The notes: a model not told the origin generated them from the sequence alone. 64,000 nt of DNA from Bin80 sp965220935 (GCA_965220935.1 OZ244857.1:1922001-1986000); one strand, 5' to 3'. Counted from the stretch's first letter, positions 35,557 to 46,841 are shown. Translations and numbers: made by a program.

Positions 35557-36366
35557 TCAGCGGCGGACCAAAGCGATCAACTTTCGTTTATCCTCAAGAT
35601 TTGATTTTTCACGAGAGAGCTTGAATCCAGCGGGGTGTTTCCAATCATCAAGTGCATCAGCATTGATTGCAGGACCACGCACAATGTGATTCATCAACTG
35701 CCCTTTATACACAATATCATCTTCAACGACAGTTCCATCTCCATTATAGAACACAATGGTTGCCCGTGCATCATAGGATTCATCATCATCCCATGCATCT
35801 CTATGAGCTTCAGGCAATAAGTCCCATACAAATCGATTGCGGACTACCTTATTCAGAAATGGGCTAATCTTCGGCTTCCAGAATGATGAGAGGAGGCCAA
35901 TGTCTGGAATGGTAGCGGAGATATTGAGCATGTACTCTGGAATCAAATCATCTGGGCGGAGCAGACCGAAAAGCCCACTAATGATCACACTATTCTCAAG
36001 GAGGCGGCGCTGCGCTCCGGTAGGTAAACCCTCAAAATCAACCGCACTAAAGAATGGATCGGGTGCAAACCGCTTACGTGCGGCCATTAATGGTGCACTG
36101 TAGGCAGATGTCGCAAGATCTACTCCATACGAGACATCATCCGCCCCAAAAATTTCCTCAAGGACATCTGCTTCATCACGCTGTATGATACCAAGGAGTT
36201 GATCCATAACTTCTCGGCGTTCAGTAATCAACTGATGAAAATAATTGAATGTTGTCTTGGAACGATAATCAAAAACATCGGGTGCAAAAGGATTTCCGCC
36301 GCTAGCCATATAACTAGCCGATGCAACCAAGACTGCAAATCGATCGTCAATAATACTCCTCCCCAC
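35557..36366 (-). CDS. yaaA: YaaA family (DUF328) peroxide stress protein
   Basis: The 269-residue product matches YaaA by LLENSVIISGLFGLLRPDD followed by LIPEYMLNIS, SFWKPKISPFLN and a C-terminal domain with KGQLMNHIVRG and HPAGFKLSREKS. YaaA family proteins lower hydroxyl radical damage by limiting free iron and have a DNA-binding fold. The usual N-terminal PPSEGKA-like motif is replaced by ASASYMASGG. The start is a GTG at 36366 that follows the TGA of the upstream YtxH gene immediately and in the same frame, so it is either tightly coupled or reached by readthrough. Confidence 0.82.
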   Translation of the reverse strand: MGRSIIDDRFAVLVASASYMASGGNPFAPDVFDYRSKTTFNYFHQLITERREVMDQLLGIIQRDEADVLEEIFGADDVSYGVDLATSAYSAPLMAARKRFAPDPFFSAVDFEGLPTGAQRRLLENSVIISGLFGLLRPDDLIPEYMLNISATIPDIGLLSSFWKPKISPFLNKVVRNRFVWDLLPEAHRDAWDDDESYDARATIVFYNGDGTVVEDDIVYKGQLMNHIVRGPAINADALDDWKHPAGFKLSREKSNLEDKRKLIALVRR

Positions 36367-36690
36367 TCATGACTCCGTAGTCGGAGTTGATGTGGAATCT
36401 ATGATTTCCTCCATTTCAGTATTGATCTGCTGAGCTTGTTCGTTTGCCTTAGCAACGACTGCTTCCCCCTCAGACTTTGCAGTAGCATTTTCTGTTGAGG
36501 TCTTAATATTCTCAGCAAGATTGCCAACCTGCTTGGCTAATTCTTCAAGATGAAATTTGACTCGACGTCGCATCTGGCTGCCTTCTTCGGGTGCAAGCAG
36601 TAACCCTAAGGCAAATCCAACGCCTCCACCCATAAGCAACCCCCAGCCGAGCGCTCGAGTTATCTCTGACAAACTATTATTTTTTGACAT
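36367..36690 (-). CDS. YtxH-like membrane-anchored protein
   Basis: The 107-residue product has one N-terminal hydrophobic segment (GWGLLMGGGVGFALGLLLAP) followed by EEGSQMRRRVKFHLEEL and a long charged helical tail. The GLLLAPxxG-x2-(M/T)RR motif is the YtxH signature. Members are small membrane-anchored, stress-associated proteins of unclear function. Its stop codon directly precedes the GTG start of the yaaA homologue in the same frame. Confidence 0.82.
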   Translation of the reverse strand: MSKNNSLSEITRALGWGLLMGGGVGFALGLLLAPEEGSQMRRRVKFHLEELAKQVGNLAENIKTSTENATAKSEGEAVVAKANEQAQQINTEMEEIIDSTSTPTTES

Positions 36691-36775
36691 TACCCAGTGA
36701 TATGTTCAAATACTTACACAAAAACAGTCTCTTGAAATTCTAAGAACCGAAATATAATAAAATCAGTGCAAAAAA

Positions 36776-36868
36776 TCAAGATCGCTTCTTGTGTCTGTTC
36801 TTACGCAACCGCTTTTTGCGCTTATGCGTTGATATTTTATGACGTTTCCGTTTTTTGCCGCAAGGCAT
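36776..36868 (-). CDS. 30-residue AURKAIP1/COX24-domain protein (mS38/bS22-type ribosomal protein)
   Basis: The minus strand from ATG 36868 to TGA 36776 encodes MPCGKKRKRHKISTHKRKKR followed by LRKNRHKKRS. This lysine/arginine-rich sequence matches the AURKAIP1/COX24 domain, the core of mitochondrial ribosomal protein mS38 and of small bacterial basic proteins annotated in Bacteroidota. Such proteins bind 16S rRNA near the decoding region. There is no Shine-Dalgarno sequence upstream, as is usual in this phylum. It stands between ytxH and the alpha/beta hydrolase gene, about 85 bases upstream of ytxH on the same strand. It is easily missed because of its length. Confidence 0.85.
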   Translation of the reverse strand: MPCGKKRKRHKISTHKRKKRLRKNRHKKRS

Positions 36869-37003
36869 AGAATTTAGTTGTAAGAATATTAGACAAAGAT
36901 ACGTAAACTATAGAATAGTGTTTTAACTTGATTGGGTTACTTAGTTCCATTTTATCAAATAGTTTCTATAAAAAACTTATATTTCTGTAAATCAGTGCCG
37001 CCA

Positions 37004-37834
37004 ATGATAATCTACGACTATAATAAACCAGTTCCTGAAAATCTTCAGCTACATCAATCTGAGGATTTCAAATATATTGATTCATATAATAATCCTCATC
37101 TGCCACCAGTTGTATTTTTACATGGTCTTATGGGAAATACTGACTGTTGGTATGATGCTGCATCTGCGGTTGTGATCTCTGGGTTTCGTGCAATTATACC
37201 GTTTATACCTATTCAGGATATGCCCCTAGGGGATACGAACGTTTCAGGCATTGTCAAGTTTATCAGTTCTTTCTTAGATCACCTTAATCTTGATCAAATC
37301 ATATTAGTTGGTAATTCTCTCGGTGGACAAATTGCCGTGAGATACGCAAGCCAGAATCTAGACTCTGTGATCGGCTTACTCCTATCGGGCTCATCGGGAA
37401 TTTATGAGATGGAGCTTGGTAAAACCACCTTTAGACGTAGTGACCGTGATTTTATTCGCTTAAAGGCAGAAATGACGTTCTATGACCCTAAAATGGTCAA
37501 TGATGACTTGGTTGATCGAATCTGCGAGATTTCAACGAATCGATCTCAAGCGCTACGTTTTTTAAGGGCTTCTAGAAGCTCTATGACTGACCTCATCGTA
37601 GGTGAGTTACAGAATCTTGACATGCCAGCGTTTCTCATCTGGGGGCTTGAAGATCAGATCACCCCAATTGACGTTGGTTATGAATTTCAAAAACTTCTTC
37701 CCAATGCAGAGCTGCACCTCATTAAAAACTGTGGGCATGCTCCAATGATGGAACATCCCGAAATATTCAATAAGTTAATGGTCAATTATCTGAATTGTAC
37801 CTTTAAAGACTCCCCCGCTCTCGTTGAGGCATAA
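37004..37834 (+). CDS. Alpha/beta hydrolase
   Basis: The start ATG 37004 (MIIYDYNKPVP) gives 276 residues; an upstream TTG at 36932 is possible. VVFLHGLMGNTDCWYD is the oxyanion-hole region, VGNSLGGQIA the nucleophile elbow with Ser, WGLEDQITP carries the catalytic acid and NCGHAPMMEHP the catalytic histidine. A cap region lies between SGSSGIYEME and the acid. The family includes esterases, lipases and C-C hydrolases; the substrate is not known. Its end overlaps the next gene by 11 bases. Confidence 0.9.
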   Translation: MIIYDYNKPVPENLQLHQSEDFKYIDSYNNPHLPPVVFLHGLMGNTDCWYDAASAVVISGFRAIIPFIPIQDMPLGDTNVSGIVKFISSFLDHLNLDQIILVGNSLGGQIAVRYASQNLDSVIGLLLSGSSGIYEMELGKTTFRRSDRDFIRLKAEMTFYDPKMVNDDLVDRICEISTNRSQALRFLRASRSSMTDLIVGELQNLDMPAFLIWGLEDQITPIDVGYEFQKLLPNAELHLIKNCGHAPMMEHPEIFNKLMVNYLNCTFKDSPALVEA

Positions 37835-38255
37835 CTCAATTCACACATACATTGCCTGTATTCTGATTCTATCAGGACTCGGGTGCTCTCCTGCCCTGCA
37901 TCCACTCTATGTGGATTATAAGTACAATTTAGTTGACACTATACCGCAGAATCAAATTAAGTTAGCCCTTCAAGAAGCGGGATGGGAGATTGCAATTTCG
38001 CCCTCAGAGAATTCTGTAACGACTGCAAATCGAGAGATACGAAACTGGTTAATCTATAAGGTTGTGGTGTATATGGAAGTCGTTCCTATTGGCCCAAAGC
38101 ATGTCCGCCTTCTCATTCACCCATACAGAGTGTTCGTCACTGGTACACGTAGCAAAATCCCATTTCTAAAGTCTGGAATTCGCCGCCGCGTCATCAATGA
38201 TATCAATCTCATATTTGAGTCCTACGATATCGTCGCAGTTGGTGAAGACTTGTAA
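37824..38255 (+). CDS. Putative lipoprotein of unknown function
   Basis: The 143-residue product starts at a TTG and has a hydrophobic N-terminus ending in the lipobox LSGLGC, so it should be lipid-anchored after cleavage before the cysteine. The mature part contains WEIAISPSENSVTTANREIR, WLIYKVVVYMEVVPIGPKH and RVFVTGTRSKIPFLKSGIRR, a beta-rich pattern resembling small outer-membrane-associated lipoproteins. It overlaps the hydrolase gene by 11 bases and is probably co-transcribed with it. Confidence 0.7.
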   Translation: MRHNSIHTYIACILILSGLGCSPALHPLYVDYKYNLVDTIPQNQIKLALQEAGWEIAISPSENSVTTANREIRNWLIYKVVVYMEVVPIGPKHVRLLIHPYRVFVTGTRSKIPFLKSGIRRRVINDINLIFESYDIVAVGEDL

Positions 38256-38369
38256 TGAAGCACACTCCGTTTAGATCAGTTGATGACTTACGCTGTATTG
38301 GATCTGTAAAATTCAGGGCACTTTCTGTGATAGTTGATCAAATTTTATTCTCGTTGTTTATGCTGCAGT

Positions 38370-39047
38370 ATGATTCCTTCTGCACTCTTTGTTTTCTTTC
38401 GTGACCTCTCCGCAAATAATAATCGCGAATGGTTCAATGAAAACCGGCATCGTTATGAGCGGGATGTAAAGGATCCATTGCTCAATTTTATTCGTGATTT
38501 CTCTGGTCATCTCTATGGTATAAGCCCGCATTTTTTAGCAGTTCCAAAAGTTGGTGGATCCCTGTTTCGTATTCATCGCGATGTTCGGTTCTCAAAGGAC
38601 AAACGACCGTATAAAGAGGCTGCTGGCATTCACTTTAGACATTCAGCAGGTAAAGATGCGCACGCTCCTGGTTTTTATCTACATTTAGCCCCCGAGGAAG
38701 TTTTTGCAGCCATTGGAATTTGGGCACCTGGCAGTAGAGAGTTATTGACCATTCGCCAGCAAATTGTAAAAATGTCTGATGAGTGGATCAGAGTTTCACG
38801 GGATAATGATTTTATAGACGTGTTCTCAGGAGAGTATGAGCATCAGAAACTCAAGCGTGCCCCTAAGGGATTTGACCCGAATCACCCGCTGATTGAAGAT
38901 TTGAAGTGCAAGCATTTCGTCGCCTCATGCCCACTCTCAGAGGAATTTGTTACGGCCAATGATTTTCCTAGTAAATTAGCAGATACCTATCGGTTTGGAT
39001 CTGAATACATGAAGTTTCTGACTCGTGCTCTTGGCCATCAATGGTAA
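38370..39047 (+). CDS. DUF2461 family protein
   Basis: The start ATG 38370 (MIPSALFVFF) gives 225 residues. The segments FFRDLSANNNREWFNENRHRYE, split here as FRDLSANNNREWF and NENRHRYE, together with IHRDVRFSKDKRPYKEAAGI and PGFYLHLAPEE, match DUF2461 (TIGR02453). The family is widespread and has no established activity. The frame is intact and the length normal. Confidence 0.88.
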   Translation: MIPSALFVFFRDLSANNNREWFNENRHRYERDVKDPLLNFIRDFSGHLYGISPHFLAVPKVGGSLFRIHRDVRFSKDKRPYKEAAGIHFRHSAGKDAHAPGFYLHLAPEEVFAAIGIWAPGSRELLTIRQQIVKMSDEWIRVSRDNDFIDVFSGEYEHQKLKRAPKGFDPNHPLIEDLKCKHFVASCPLSEEFVTANDFPSKLADTYRFGSEYMKFLTRALGHQW

Positions 39048-40201
39048 TGAATCAGAGCCATGAATACCATAAAGTGAAGCACATCTAATCAGTACAATGC
39101 GCGGGTGGTATATCACGAATTTGCACTTCCATTCCATTATAGATATTGCATAAAGATCAATGACTGATCAATTTGTACATAGAAACCTGTAGGAATCAAA
39201 ATCCAGTCCAACTCTCTGATATCATTAGTCATGCGCACTAGATTAACTCAACTGTTTTCAATTATATCCAGACATCGAAAACTACTCACTGATCAACTTT
39301 ATTACGGACATTTATGTTAATCACTCGGCTATTTATCATTTTCATGTCGTCCACTGCGATGATGATACACATCCAGTCTTCCAGAAAATGGTCAATTTAC
39401 GATACCCTATCCGTGTGTCAACATTTCGTTTTTCATATTGATATGAGAGACATTATTTCACAGGTTTAAGAAAATGTTGTACATTTGTGGCTGTACTTGA
39501 CCCGAAAACTACATCACTCCCATTTAGACACTCCGAGCGAGAGATGACCAGCGGAGCCGGTGAGTTATTTAGAAACTTTTAGTCTAAAATAGCACCAAAT
39601 AACCATGCCTTTCCCCCTCAGTGTCACATATTTATTTATATTGCCAGATACTGGAGTTGCTGCATCCATAGGGGATCATCCATTCCGCCCCCCCCCATTT
39701 TTTTGCGATTTCTATTTTAGAGAGCCTCTATCATAGCTTTCGCGATTCAACTTCAGTAGATCATCGGGGATTCCCATATTGGCCGTTACTGGGCATTCAG
39801 ATAAGGGCGCATTCAACACAAACCATTACATCATCTACGTTAACCCGCCTGTCAAAGTTAACCATGGGTGGAAAACTTCATGCGTCCAACGTTGGATAAG
39901 GAAACACACAGTTGAAATACTCCGGTTACTATTTTCTTCTTCTGTTGCGGGTCTTAACCTTGATCAATAAGATTCGTGATCACATTCTCTGTACTGTGGG
40001 AATTTATACTTTCACCCAAGATTTTGATTTAGAACCAATACCTTGTATTGCCTGCTACACGATATACTGTGACTATTCACGTTCTTCCTGGTAATGATCA
40101 TATTTTTTGAAAGTATGATCATCTCAAATGTTAAAACTTATGTTCTGTTGTTCACTGATTGTAATGCTACACAATTCTCACAAGAAAATCATTTCATGTA
40201 A
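39048..40201. other. Long intergenic region, no gene recognised
   Basis: About 1150 bases without a convincing gene; short frames at 39779-39970 and 39912-40094 lack protein-like features. It contains a C9 tract (39688-39696). The length suggests a decayed gene or a large regulatory region ahead of the broken surface-protein gene. Confidence 0.5.
39688..39696. repeat. Homopolymeric C tract (9 C)
   Basis: Nine C followed by A and seven T. On the minus strand this reads as A-run, T, G-run, the same context as the G12 tract at 600-611. It lies in non-coding DNA about 500 bases upstream of the surface-protein pseudogene. Confidence 0.85.
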
Positions 40202-43200
40202 GTGGCTACTATCAATGAACGCGTCATGCAGGTATTGAGGACTTTTTTTCATTGGATTCCGCTGTTTCTTCTTGTAGGAACCCATGCTTCATCAACACTG
40301 GCTCAAACTCCTGCGATTGAATTAAATGTGAGGAGCCCCTTATCTGTCATAGAAGGACGCACCTTTCGGGTCACTGTGAAATTAGCTTCACAGCCAACAG
40401 GAGCCGTAACCGTGAACATCACAGGTAATGAATCAGTGGATGTAAGCATTGATAAGACAACCTTGATGTTTACGCCTGACAACTATGCACGCCCCCAAAG
40501 AATATTGTTGACGGAAGATTGGGATGTAGATCAGGATAATGAGATCTTCAATCTTCTTTTCAGTGCATCGGGAGGCGGCTATGATGCCGTCACGCTGAGT
40601 CTAAATACGGAAATCATAGATAACATAAATTATTTGGAATTCGGAATTTTGATAGCTCCATCAGCGTTGGAGAAAGTGGTACATACAATAATCAAGTTTG
40701 GCTTACATGAAGACCTTCAACGGATGTGAAGATCAACCTAAGCGTTGAGGATCCAAATCTCTTAACACTCACGCCCTCAACTCTGACGTTCACACCTGAA
40801 TCCTACGGAGATCCACAGATTGTCTCGGTTCGTGGGATAGATAATACAACAATTGAGTCATTACGAAGAACAAGGGTCAATCTTTCTGCCTCAGGTGCGG
40901 TTGAATATACAGGAATAACGCATCAGTGGGGTGTTGCAGTTGTTGACGATGAGCCTTTAACGCTTAATCTAATCGAAGGAACATCCAAGCGCCGCTCCAT
41001 CTGGATGAATCCAAGGCCTGGAAACGGAGATGTGTACGTGTTTTTGAGGAGTAGCAACCCTGCCATTGTGACCGTTTCCCCCGAAAGATTAAGATACCCT
41101 GAAGCCGAGGGTGCCCAAGTGATTTCCTATTCCATCAATGCTGTGGATAATGAAGAGTTAGGCGACACCTCTGCTAAGATTGAAATCGTCGCAAGTGCAA
41201 ATCATCTGCCTCCGGGTGCAAGTCAACCACTACCACTTCGTGGATGGGTAGTTACAGTCGTAGATGACGAGAGATTATCGCTTGCAATCAGCGGCATCCC
41301 CGACAAGATCAGTACCACTGCTCCACTGACAGCTACGTTCACATTCAACGGAGACGTCACATGTTTCGTGAATGGTGATGTGACAGTCATCGGCGGAACT
41401 AAGAAAAAATTCACGCCTGTGAATGCATGCACCTATACTCTGGATATTGCACCGAACGGAAATACTGATGTCATTATCACTGTTCCAGCTAACTCCGCCA
41501 CCTATGCTACTAAAACTGGTCCCCCAACCCCCGTGTCTCAAACTGCTGTCTGGGAAGTAGCTGAGCCATCAGTGACGATTGGAGATGCTACTTCTAACGA
41601 AGGTGATGAGATCACATTCACCGTCACTCTACAAAACATATGCCTGAAAAAATATCGGTGACTCCGAATTTTCAGAATCGCACTGCAACCAAAGAAACTG
41701 ACTACAAACAGAATGTCGCTCCCCTTTCTTTTGCAGGCACCGCAGGAGAGACACAAACGTTTACAGTAGAAACTATTGAAGATCTTCAGGTTGAGGAAGA
41801 TGAAACGTTTATCGTCGGATTGACGATACAGGATCTTTTGAAACCTTTACATCTATCAATACCTGGACAGGTACGATTATTGACGATGATTCATTGCCAA
41901 CAAATCAGCCGCCAACTGTTACAATCTCATGTGTCCCCTGCAGGGTCAATCCTGAAGGCCAGATACTCTTGACAGCCACAGCAACAGACCCTGATGGCGA
42001 TCCACTCACCTACGATTGGAGTGCAACCCAAGGAAGTTTCAATGGGCCCACTGATGGAAGTTCTGTGATCTGGATCGCCCCAAATGAAGTCGGCATCCCA
42101 ACGATTAGTATTGAGGTATCGGATGGATCTGGGGGTTCCGCAACTGCCGAGACAGAGGTAGAGGTCTTCAATCAAGACCCCGATTTTGAACAAGCCAGTT
42201 ACATTTTTGAACTACCCGAGAATCAAGCAGGGCCGTTTAATCTTGGCACCATAACCTCCACTGATCCTGAGGGTCAAGCTCTGGAATACCAAATAGTGGA
42301 TGGGAACCCTAACAAGTTCCATCTATGACTAACGGACGGAATCGTAAAATATATCGGTCATGGCGAAGATTATGAAATGAAGCCGAATCAGTTTGACTTA
42401 ACGGTTAATGCCTATGATAAGTATAGAGGAATGAATTCGGTAGAAGTTGTAATAAATGTCATTGATATGAATGAACTTCCTGTGGTCACTGCCTTGTGTG
42501 ATCCGTGCAGATCCCCCCCGCGATAACAGAGTTTGCCTTGAAGCGATGGCTACCGATCCAGACGGTGACCCTCTCACTTATGCATGGCAAGCAGCTACCG
42601 GGATATTCACTCATGCGAATGAATATGTCACCTACTATACAACTCCAACTGATACGGGGCGCGTAGAGATCGTTGTTGAGGTATCAGATCCATCTGTAAA
42701 AACCGCATCAGGATCCGCTACCGTGGAGATCTTCAATCGCTCTCCTATGGTAGATGCATCCACTTATAGCTTTGAAGTGCCCGAAAATCTCGTCGGTCCT
42801 CAGATACTTGGTACAGTGTTGGCTAAGGATCCCGATGGGGACAAGATAAACTACGAGATCCTATATGGAGATCACACACGATTCGCTGTTGATAGTCAGC
42901 GCGGTATGATTCAATATATTGGATCTGGGGAAAATTATGAAATTGAACCCAATCAGATTGACTTAACCGTTGGTGTTCAAGATCCGTCTGGAGCAAAAGA
43001 TTCAGTAGGAGTTCTGATCAAGGTTATTGATGTGAATGAACTCCCTGTGGTTACGGCCGTCTGCGATCCGTGTACAATCCCTCGCAACAGTAAGGTCCGA
43101 CTTGAAGCAAGTGCAACCGACACTGATGCGATCTTCTCTCCTATGTCTGGAGTTCAGCATCAGGGGTATTCGTTAATGCGGATGAGTCCATCGCCTACTG

Positions 43201-45595
43201 ATACGGGCCGCGTAGAAATTGTAGTTGAGGTATCAGATACTTCTGAAAAATCCACATCAACATCCGTCACTGTCGCTGTCTTCATCAATCTCCTGCATTT
43301 GAAAGATCCATCTATATTTTTGAACTCTCTGAGAATTTAGACGGGCAAACTTCGCCTGTTTCCCTTGGACGAGTTTGCCACAGACCCAGACAAAGACCCC
43401 TTGATCTACGCTCTCGATTCTGGGGAGCAACAACGCTTTAAGATAGATTCTCAGGAGGGCATAATCCAATATATTGGATCAGGCGAAAGCTTTGAAGTTT
43501 TGCCCAATCGCTTTGACCTCCAGATACGCGCACAAGACAAGTTTCAGGCAGATGCCCAAACGGGGTAGTGATTGCTATTACCAATGTGAATGAAGCGCCT
43601 GAGGCGTTCAATGATCAGGCTGTGACCATTGATGTACTCGCCAATGATACGGATCCAGTCAACGATATCCTGCGCGTCCAATCTGTAGAGCAAGCGTCTC
43701 ATGGGACATTAGAGATCAATTCGGATGGACTTGTCATCTATTCGCCTAAATCAGACTTCAACGGCACGGATGAATTCAACTACGTTGTAGCCGATGGGCA
43801 AGGGTTGACCAATCGTGCATCGGTAAAGGTGACGATAATTCCTGCCAATGACGGACCGATCGCAGTTGGTACAATCCCAAATCAATCTCTTGATGAAGGT
43901 GGAGAAGGAATAAGCATAGATCTATCCAAGCATTTCCTTGATGTAGACGGAGATGTACTCACCTATAGCGCACGATCTGATCTTAGTATTGTACGGCTTG
44001 AAGTGACGTAAACAATTCTCATGGTGACTCCTGTCAACTATGGTCCTGCGGCTGTTGATATTATTGCATCCGATCCAGTGGGGCTCACCGCAATTCAGCG
44101 ATTTGAAATAGATGTAAGTGATCGCACTCAGCGCGCAATCGTTGAGCACATGCTGTCATCCACAGCACGAAACCACTTAGCCAGCTTACGCATGGCTTTG
44201 GGGCGCGAAATGGAATCTGCTACCTGTCTGGCATCTCGGCTTAAAATACTGGGACGAGACGTACCACTCAGACGGGAGGAGGCTCCCACTTTACCCTTGC
44301 AGGTTTGGCGTAACACCACCCAAATGCTGTCGTCAACGCTCATGCCGAGAAAAATTGAAGGCGGACATATAGATCCTAAACAGTTCTCAATATTTGAGGG
44401 TCCATCAATGCAACTCGCATTCCAAGCCCTTGGAATCCAAAATTGGACATCATCCACTCCTGCAGAGTTTCTTCTCGGTTGGGGTGACCGAGAGACTCGG
44501 GATGAACACTGCACAGTAAGAAGGCGCTGGTTTGTCTGGGGGCAGGGAGACATGCAGAGATTTGAGGGAAGCTCATCTATCTACGGGTATACTTCAGGCT
44601 TTGATGGAATCTTGTCAACTGCATACTTGGGAATAGATGCTCGTTTAGGAAGTCAATGGTTGGTGGGCATCGCACTCTCAAGGAGCAGGAGTGCGGGGGA
44701 CTGGATTGTGTCCACTTCAGGTGGAAGACTGACGCAATCCATGATTAGTGTCTACCCATATGCACGATGGTCTGGTAGATCCATATCAATTTGGACATCG
44801 GTTGGCGCTGGAAGAGGAGATGCACATAACAGGCGGAATACAGGAAAAACTGGCATGAGTCCATCAAGTCTTCAACTCGGTCTCATTGAATTTAAAAAGC
44901 GACTCGGTGCGGTAAACAAGCTTGGATTCGCCATTCTTGGGGATGCTGGTTTGGCAAGACTAAATACTGAAACTGTTGCCAACAACCGATCATTAAAAGA
45001 TGCGGATACAGGGATCTGGCGAGAAAGCATTGATGATCATAGTGTTGTTGTAAACCAAGTGAGAATCGGTGTAGATTTAGCCCTCCCCATGCACCTTGGA
45101 AGTGCTAAACTGAAAACATTTGGAACCGTACATGGCTGGCATGACGGCGGGGCAGGCCAAACAGGCAGTGGCATAGAGATCTCTGGAGGATTTCAGACTG
45201 CGCTTCACATGATACGCCTTGATGCTCAGGCACGAACTCTTGCCTATCATTCTGTAGACGGCTACAATGAACGCGGGATCGCACTTACACTCACCTTTGG
45301 GGAGCGACGCAAGCACCAAGGATTTTCATTTGAAATCGCACCACGATGGGGTAGCCAGCCACGATCCACCCATCAACTCTTTCAGAATCAGAGCCTACAT
45401 GCCCGTCACCTCCATGCCAGACAGCCCGATCGGTGGATCATTGATGCACATGCCAACTATGCCATCTGGCTATCAACTTCGTTCAAGTTAAACCTGCGAG
45501 GCAGCTACGATCACCAGTTCAGTGGGCCTGGCTTCGGTATTAGCCTGATACATTCAGATAATCCAGAAATCTCAAATATGCGAGGACCTCCCTAA
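40202..45595 (+). pseudogene. Large surface protein with Calx-beta/cadherin-like repeats and autotransporter-like barrel, decayed
   Basis: A signal peptide (FHWIPLFLLVGTHASSTLAQ) starts the frame. Calx-beta-like repeats follow (SVDVSIDKTTLMFTPDNYA; VKINLSVEDPNLLTLTPSTL; ETQTFTVETIEDLQVEEDET). PKD/cadherin-like repeats carry ATDPDGDPLTYDW, ATDPDGDPLTYAW and YxFELPEN or YSFEVPEN, then a segment with VIDVLANDTDP-like wording (TIDVLANDTDP). The final 520 residues are aromatic-rich and look like a beta-barrel: RRWFVWGQGDMQRFEG, then LGIDARLGSQWLVGIALSRS and WSGRSISIWTSVGAGRGD. The frame is broken at least eight times: frame changes near 40640, 41645, 41840, 42520, 43340, 43565 and 44015, plus stops such as TGA 40708-40710 and TGA 42326-42328. 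Originally it was probably an adhesin or a secreted calcium-binding protein. Confidence 0.85.
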
Positions 45596-46169
45596 TCATA
45601 GAATAGAGAAAATCATTGAACTCCCCAATTAATTCTCCCTCACGAGAATGCTATCCAATTTGGAGATTCTGTTGGGATTTGCATTTAGAACGCCTACTGC
45701 GTCAGGATGATGAGCCATCATTGGCTTGAACTCATAAAGGGGAATGGGATGAAACCCGATTTAACTCATGTGTATCTTGATCAATGAACAGATTAGACAT
45801 TAATTCAGTCCAAATTAATCTGAATTCTGTGTTTTTCATGCCCAGACCAGCGATCCTTGCTCTAGAAGTAGCACTTAAACTGTTACTCAAATTGGATCAA
45901 TTTGTGGACATGAATCACTACAAGAAACAAAATGATGATCAAGAAAACATATGTGGATTAATACAAACTTGTAGATGTAACTTACTTCCATTATGGCCGA
46001 CTAGATCAAGTCTCAGATTCTAAAAATCATGACTTTTTTACAGAAAAAGCCAGACTCCCATAAAAGTAACGATTGATTTTTGAGTGCACTGGAAGTTCTC
46101 CTCTTACATTTGTGCTATCATGTGGTCGTCCAGGTGTACAGACTGAATACACTACGATGATAATTGAAA
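45596..46169. other. Intergenic region, nothing recognised
   Basis: About 570 bases between the convergent pseudogene and lexA. A 79-codon frame at 45784-46023 has no protein-like features. No terminator is obvious. Confidence 0.4.
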
Positions 46170-46841
46170 TCAACTTGGCCGAGTGAAGGGTGAATATGAG
46201 CGGGTTGGGAACTGACACGCTCCTGATGATTTCGTAATGCCATTTTTATTGACATGTCCAATATAACGTCCCAGAATGCTGACTTCCTCAAATATATCAG
46301 GTGAAATCCTAATCTCTTCGTAATCAGAATTCATTGGCTCTAATCGAAGTCCTTTATGATCCATATAGACTCTTTTAAGCGATGTCTCACCATTGTAAAG
46401 AATTGCACCAATACCCCCATCAGGGATATCATCATCCACTAATAGTACGTAATCGCCATCGTGAATTTCAGCACCGATCATAGACTCACCCCGAACACGA
46501 ACTGCAAAAATTCGGTCTATGTTAGGAAAAACCGTTTCCATCGTAATCTCTCCAAGGTTAGATTCTACTGCTTCCTGTAGTGTACCAGCAGAAATTTCGC
46601 CGCGAATAGGAATTCCCAAAGCGAGCTGCCTTTTTTCATGTTTGAGCTGGTAGCCCCCTTCAGCATGAATCAAATGTCCTTTTTTGACGAGAGCCTTTAG
46701 ATTCTGTGTGATACTATTTGATGACTTGAATCCAAATTTTTCTCGAAAATCTTCATAGGTTGGCCATCCAGATTTCTCTTGATCATAGTTGATAATAAAG
46801 TTAAGCACAGCTTGTTGTTTCGCAGTTAATGGTCTTGGCAT
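46170..46841 (-). CDS. lexA: LexA-type SOS repressor
   Basis: The 223-residue product begins MPRPLTAKQQAVLNFI, the LexA winged-helix start, with recognition region FGFKSSNSITQNLKALVKKG. The self-cleavage site is the Ala-Gly in RGEISAGTLQEAVE. The S24 peptidase domain has the nucleophile in VRGESMIGAEIHDGDYVLL and the lysine in GETSLKRVYM. The normal end would be near ILGRYIGHVNK; about 24 further residues follow here. A palindrome ATAATATTAT lies at 46850-46859, nine bases upstream of the start, and could be an autoregulatory site, though AT-rich DNA makes this weak. It should repress DNA-damage genes until RecA triggers cleavage. Confidence 0.93.
   Translation of the reverse strand: MPRPLTAKQQAVLNFIINYDQEKSGWPTYEDFREKFGFKSSNSITQNLKALVKKGHLIHAEGGYQLKHEKRQLALGIPIRGEISAGTLQEAVESNLGEITMETVFPNIDRIFAVRVRGESMIGAEIHDGDYVLLVDDDIPDGGIGAILYNGETSLKRVYMDHKGLRLEPMNSDYEEIRISPDIFEEVSILGRYIGHVNKNGITKSSGACQFPTRSYSPFTRPS

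Noticed and set aside
39779..40094. Two overlapping short frames upstream of the surface-protein pseudogene
   Set aside because: No recognisable motif, and the surrounding DNA looks non-coding.
45784..46023. 79-codon frame between the pseudogene and lexA
   Set aside because: No family resemblance and composition like the AT-rich spacer.
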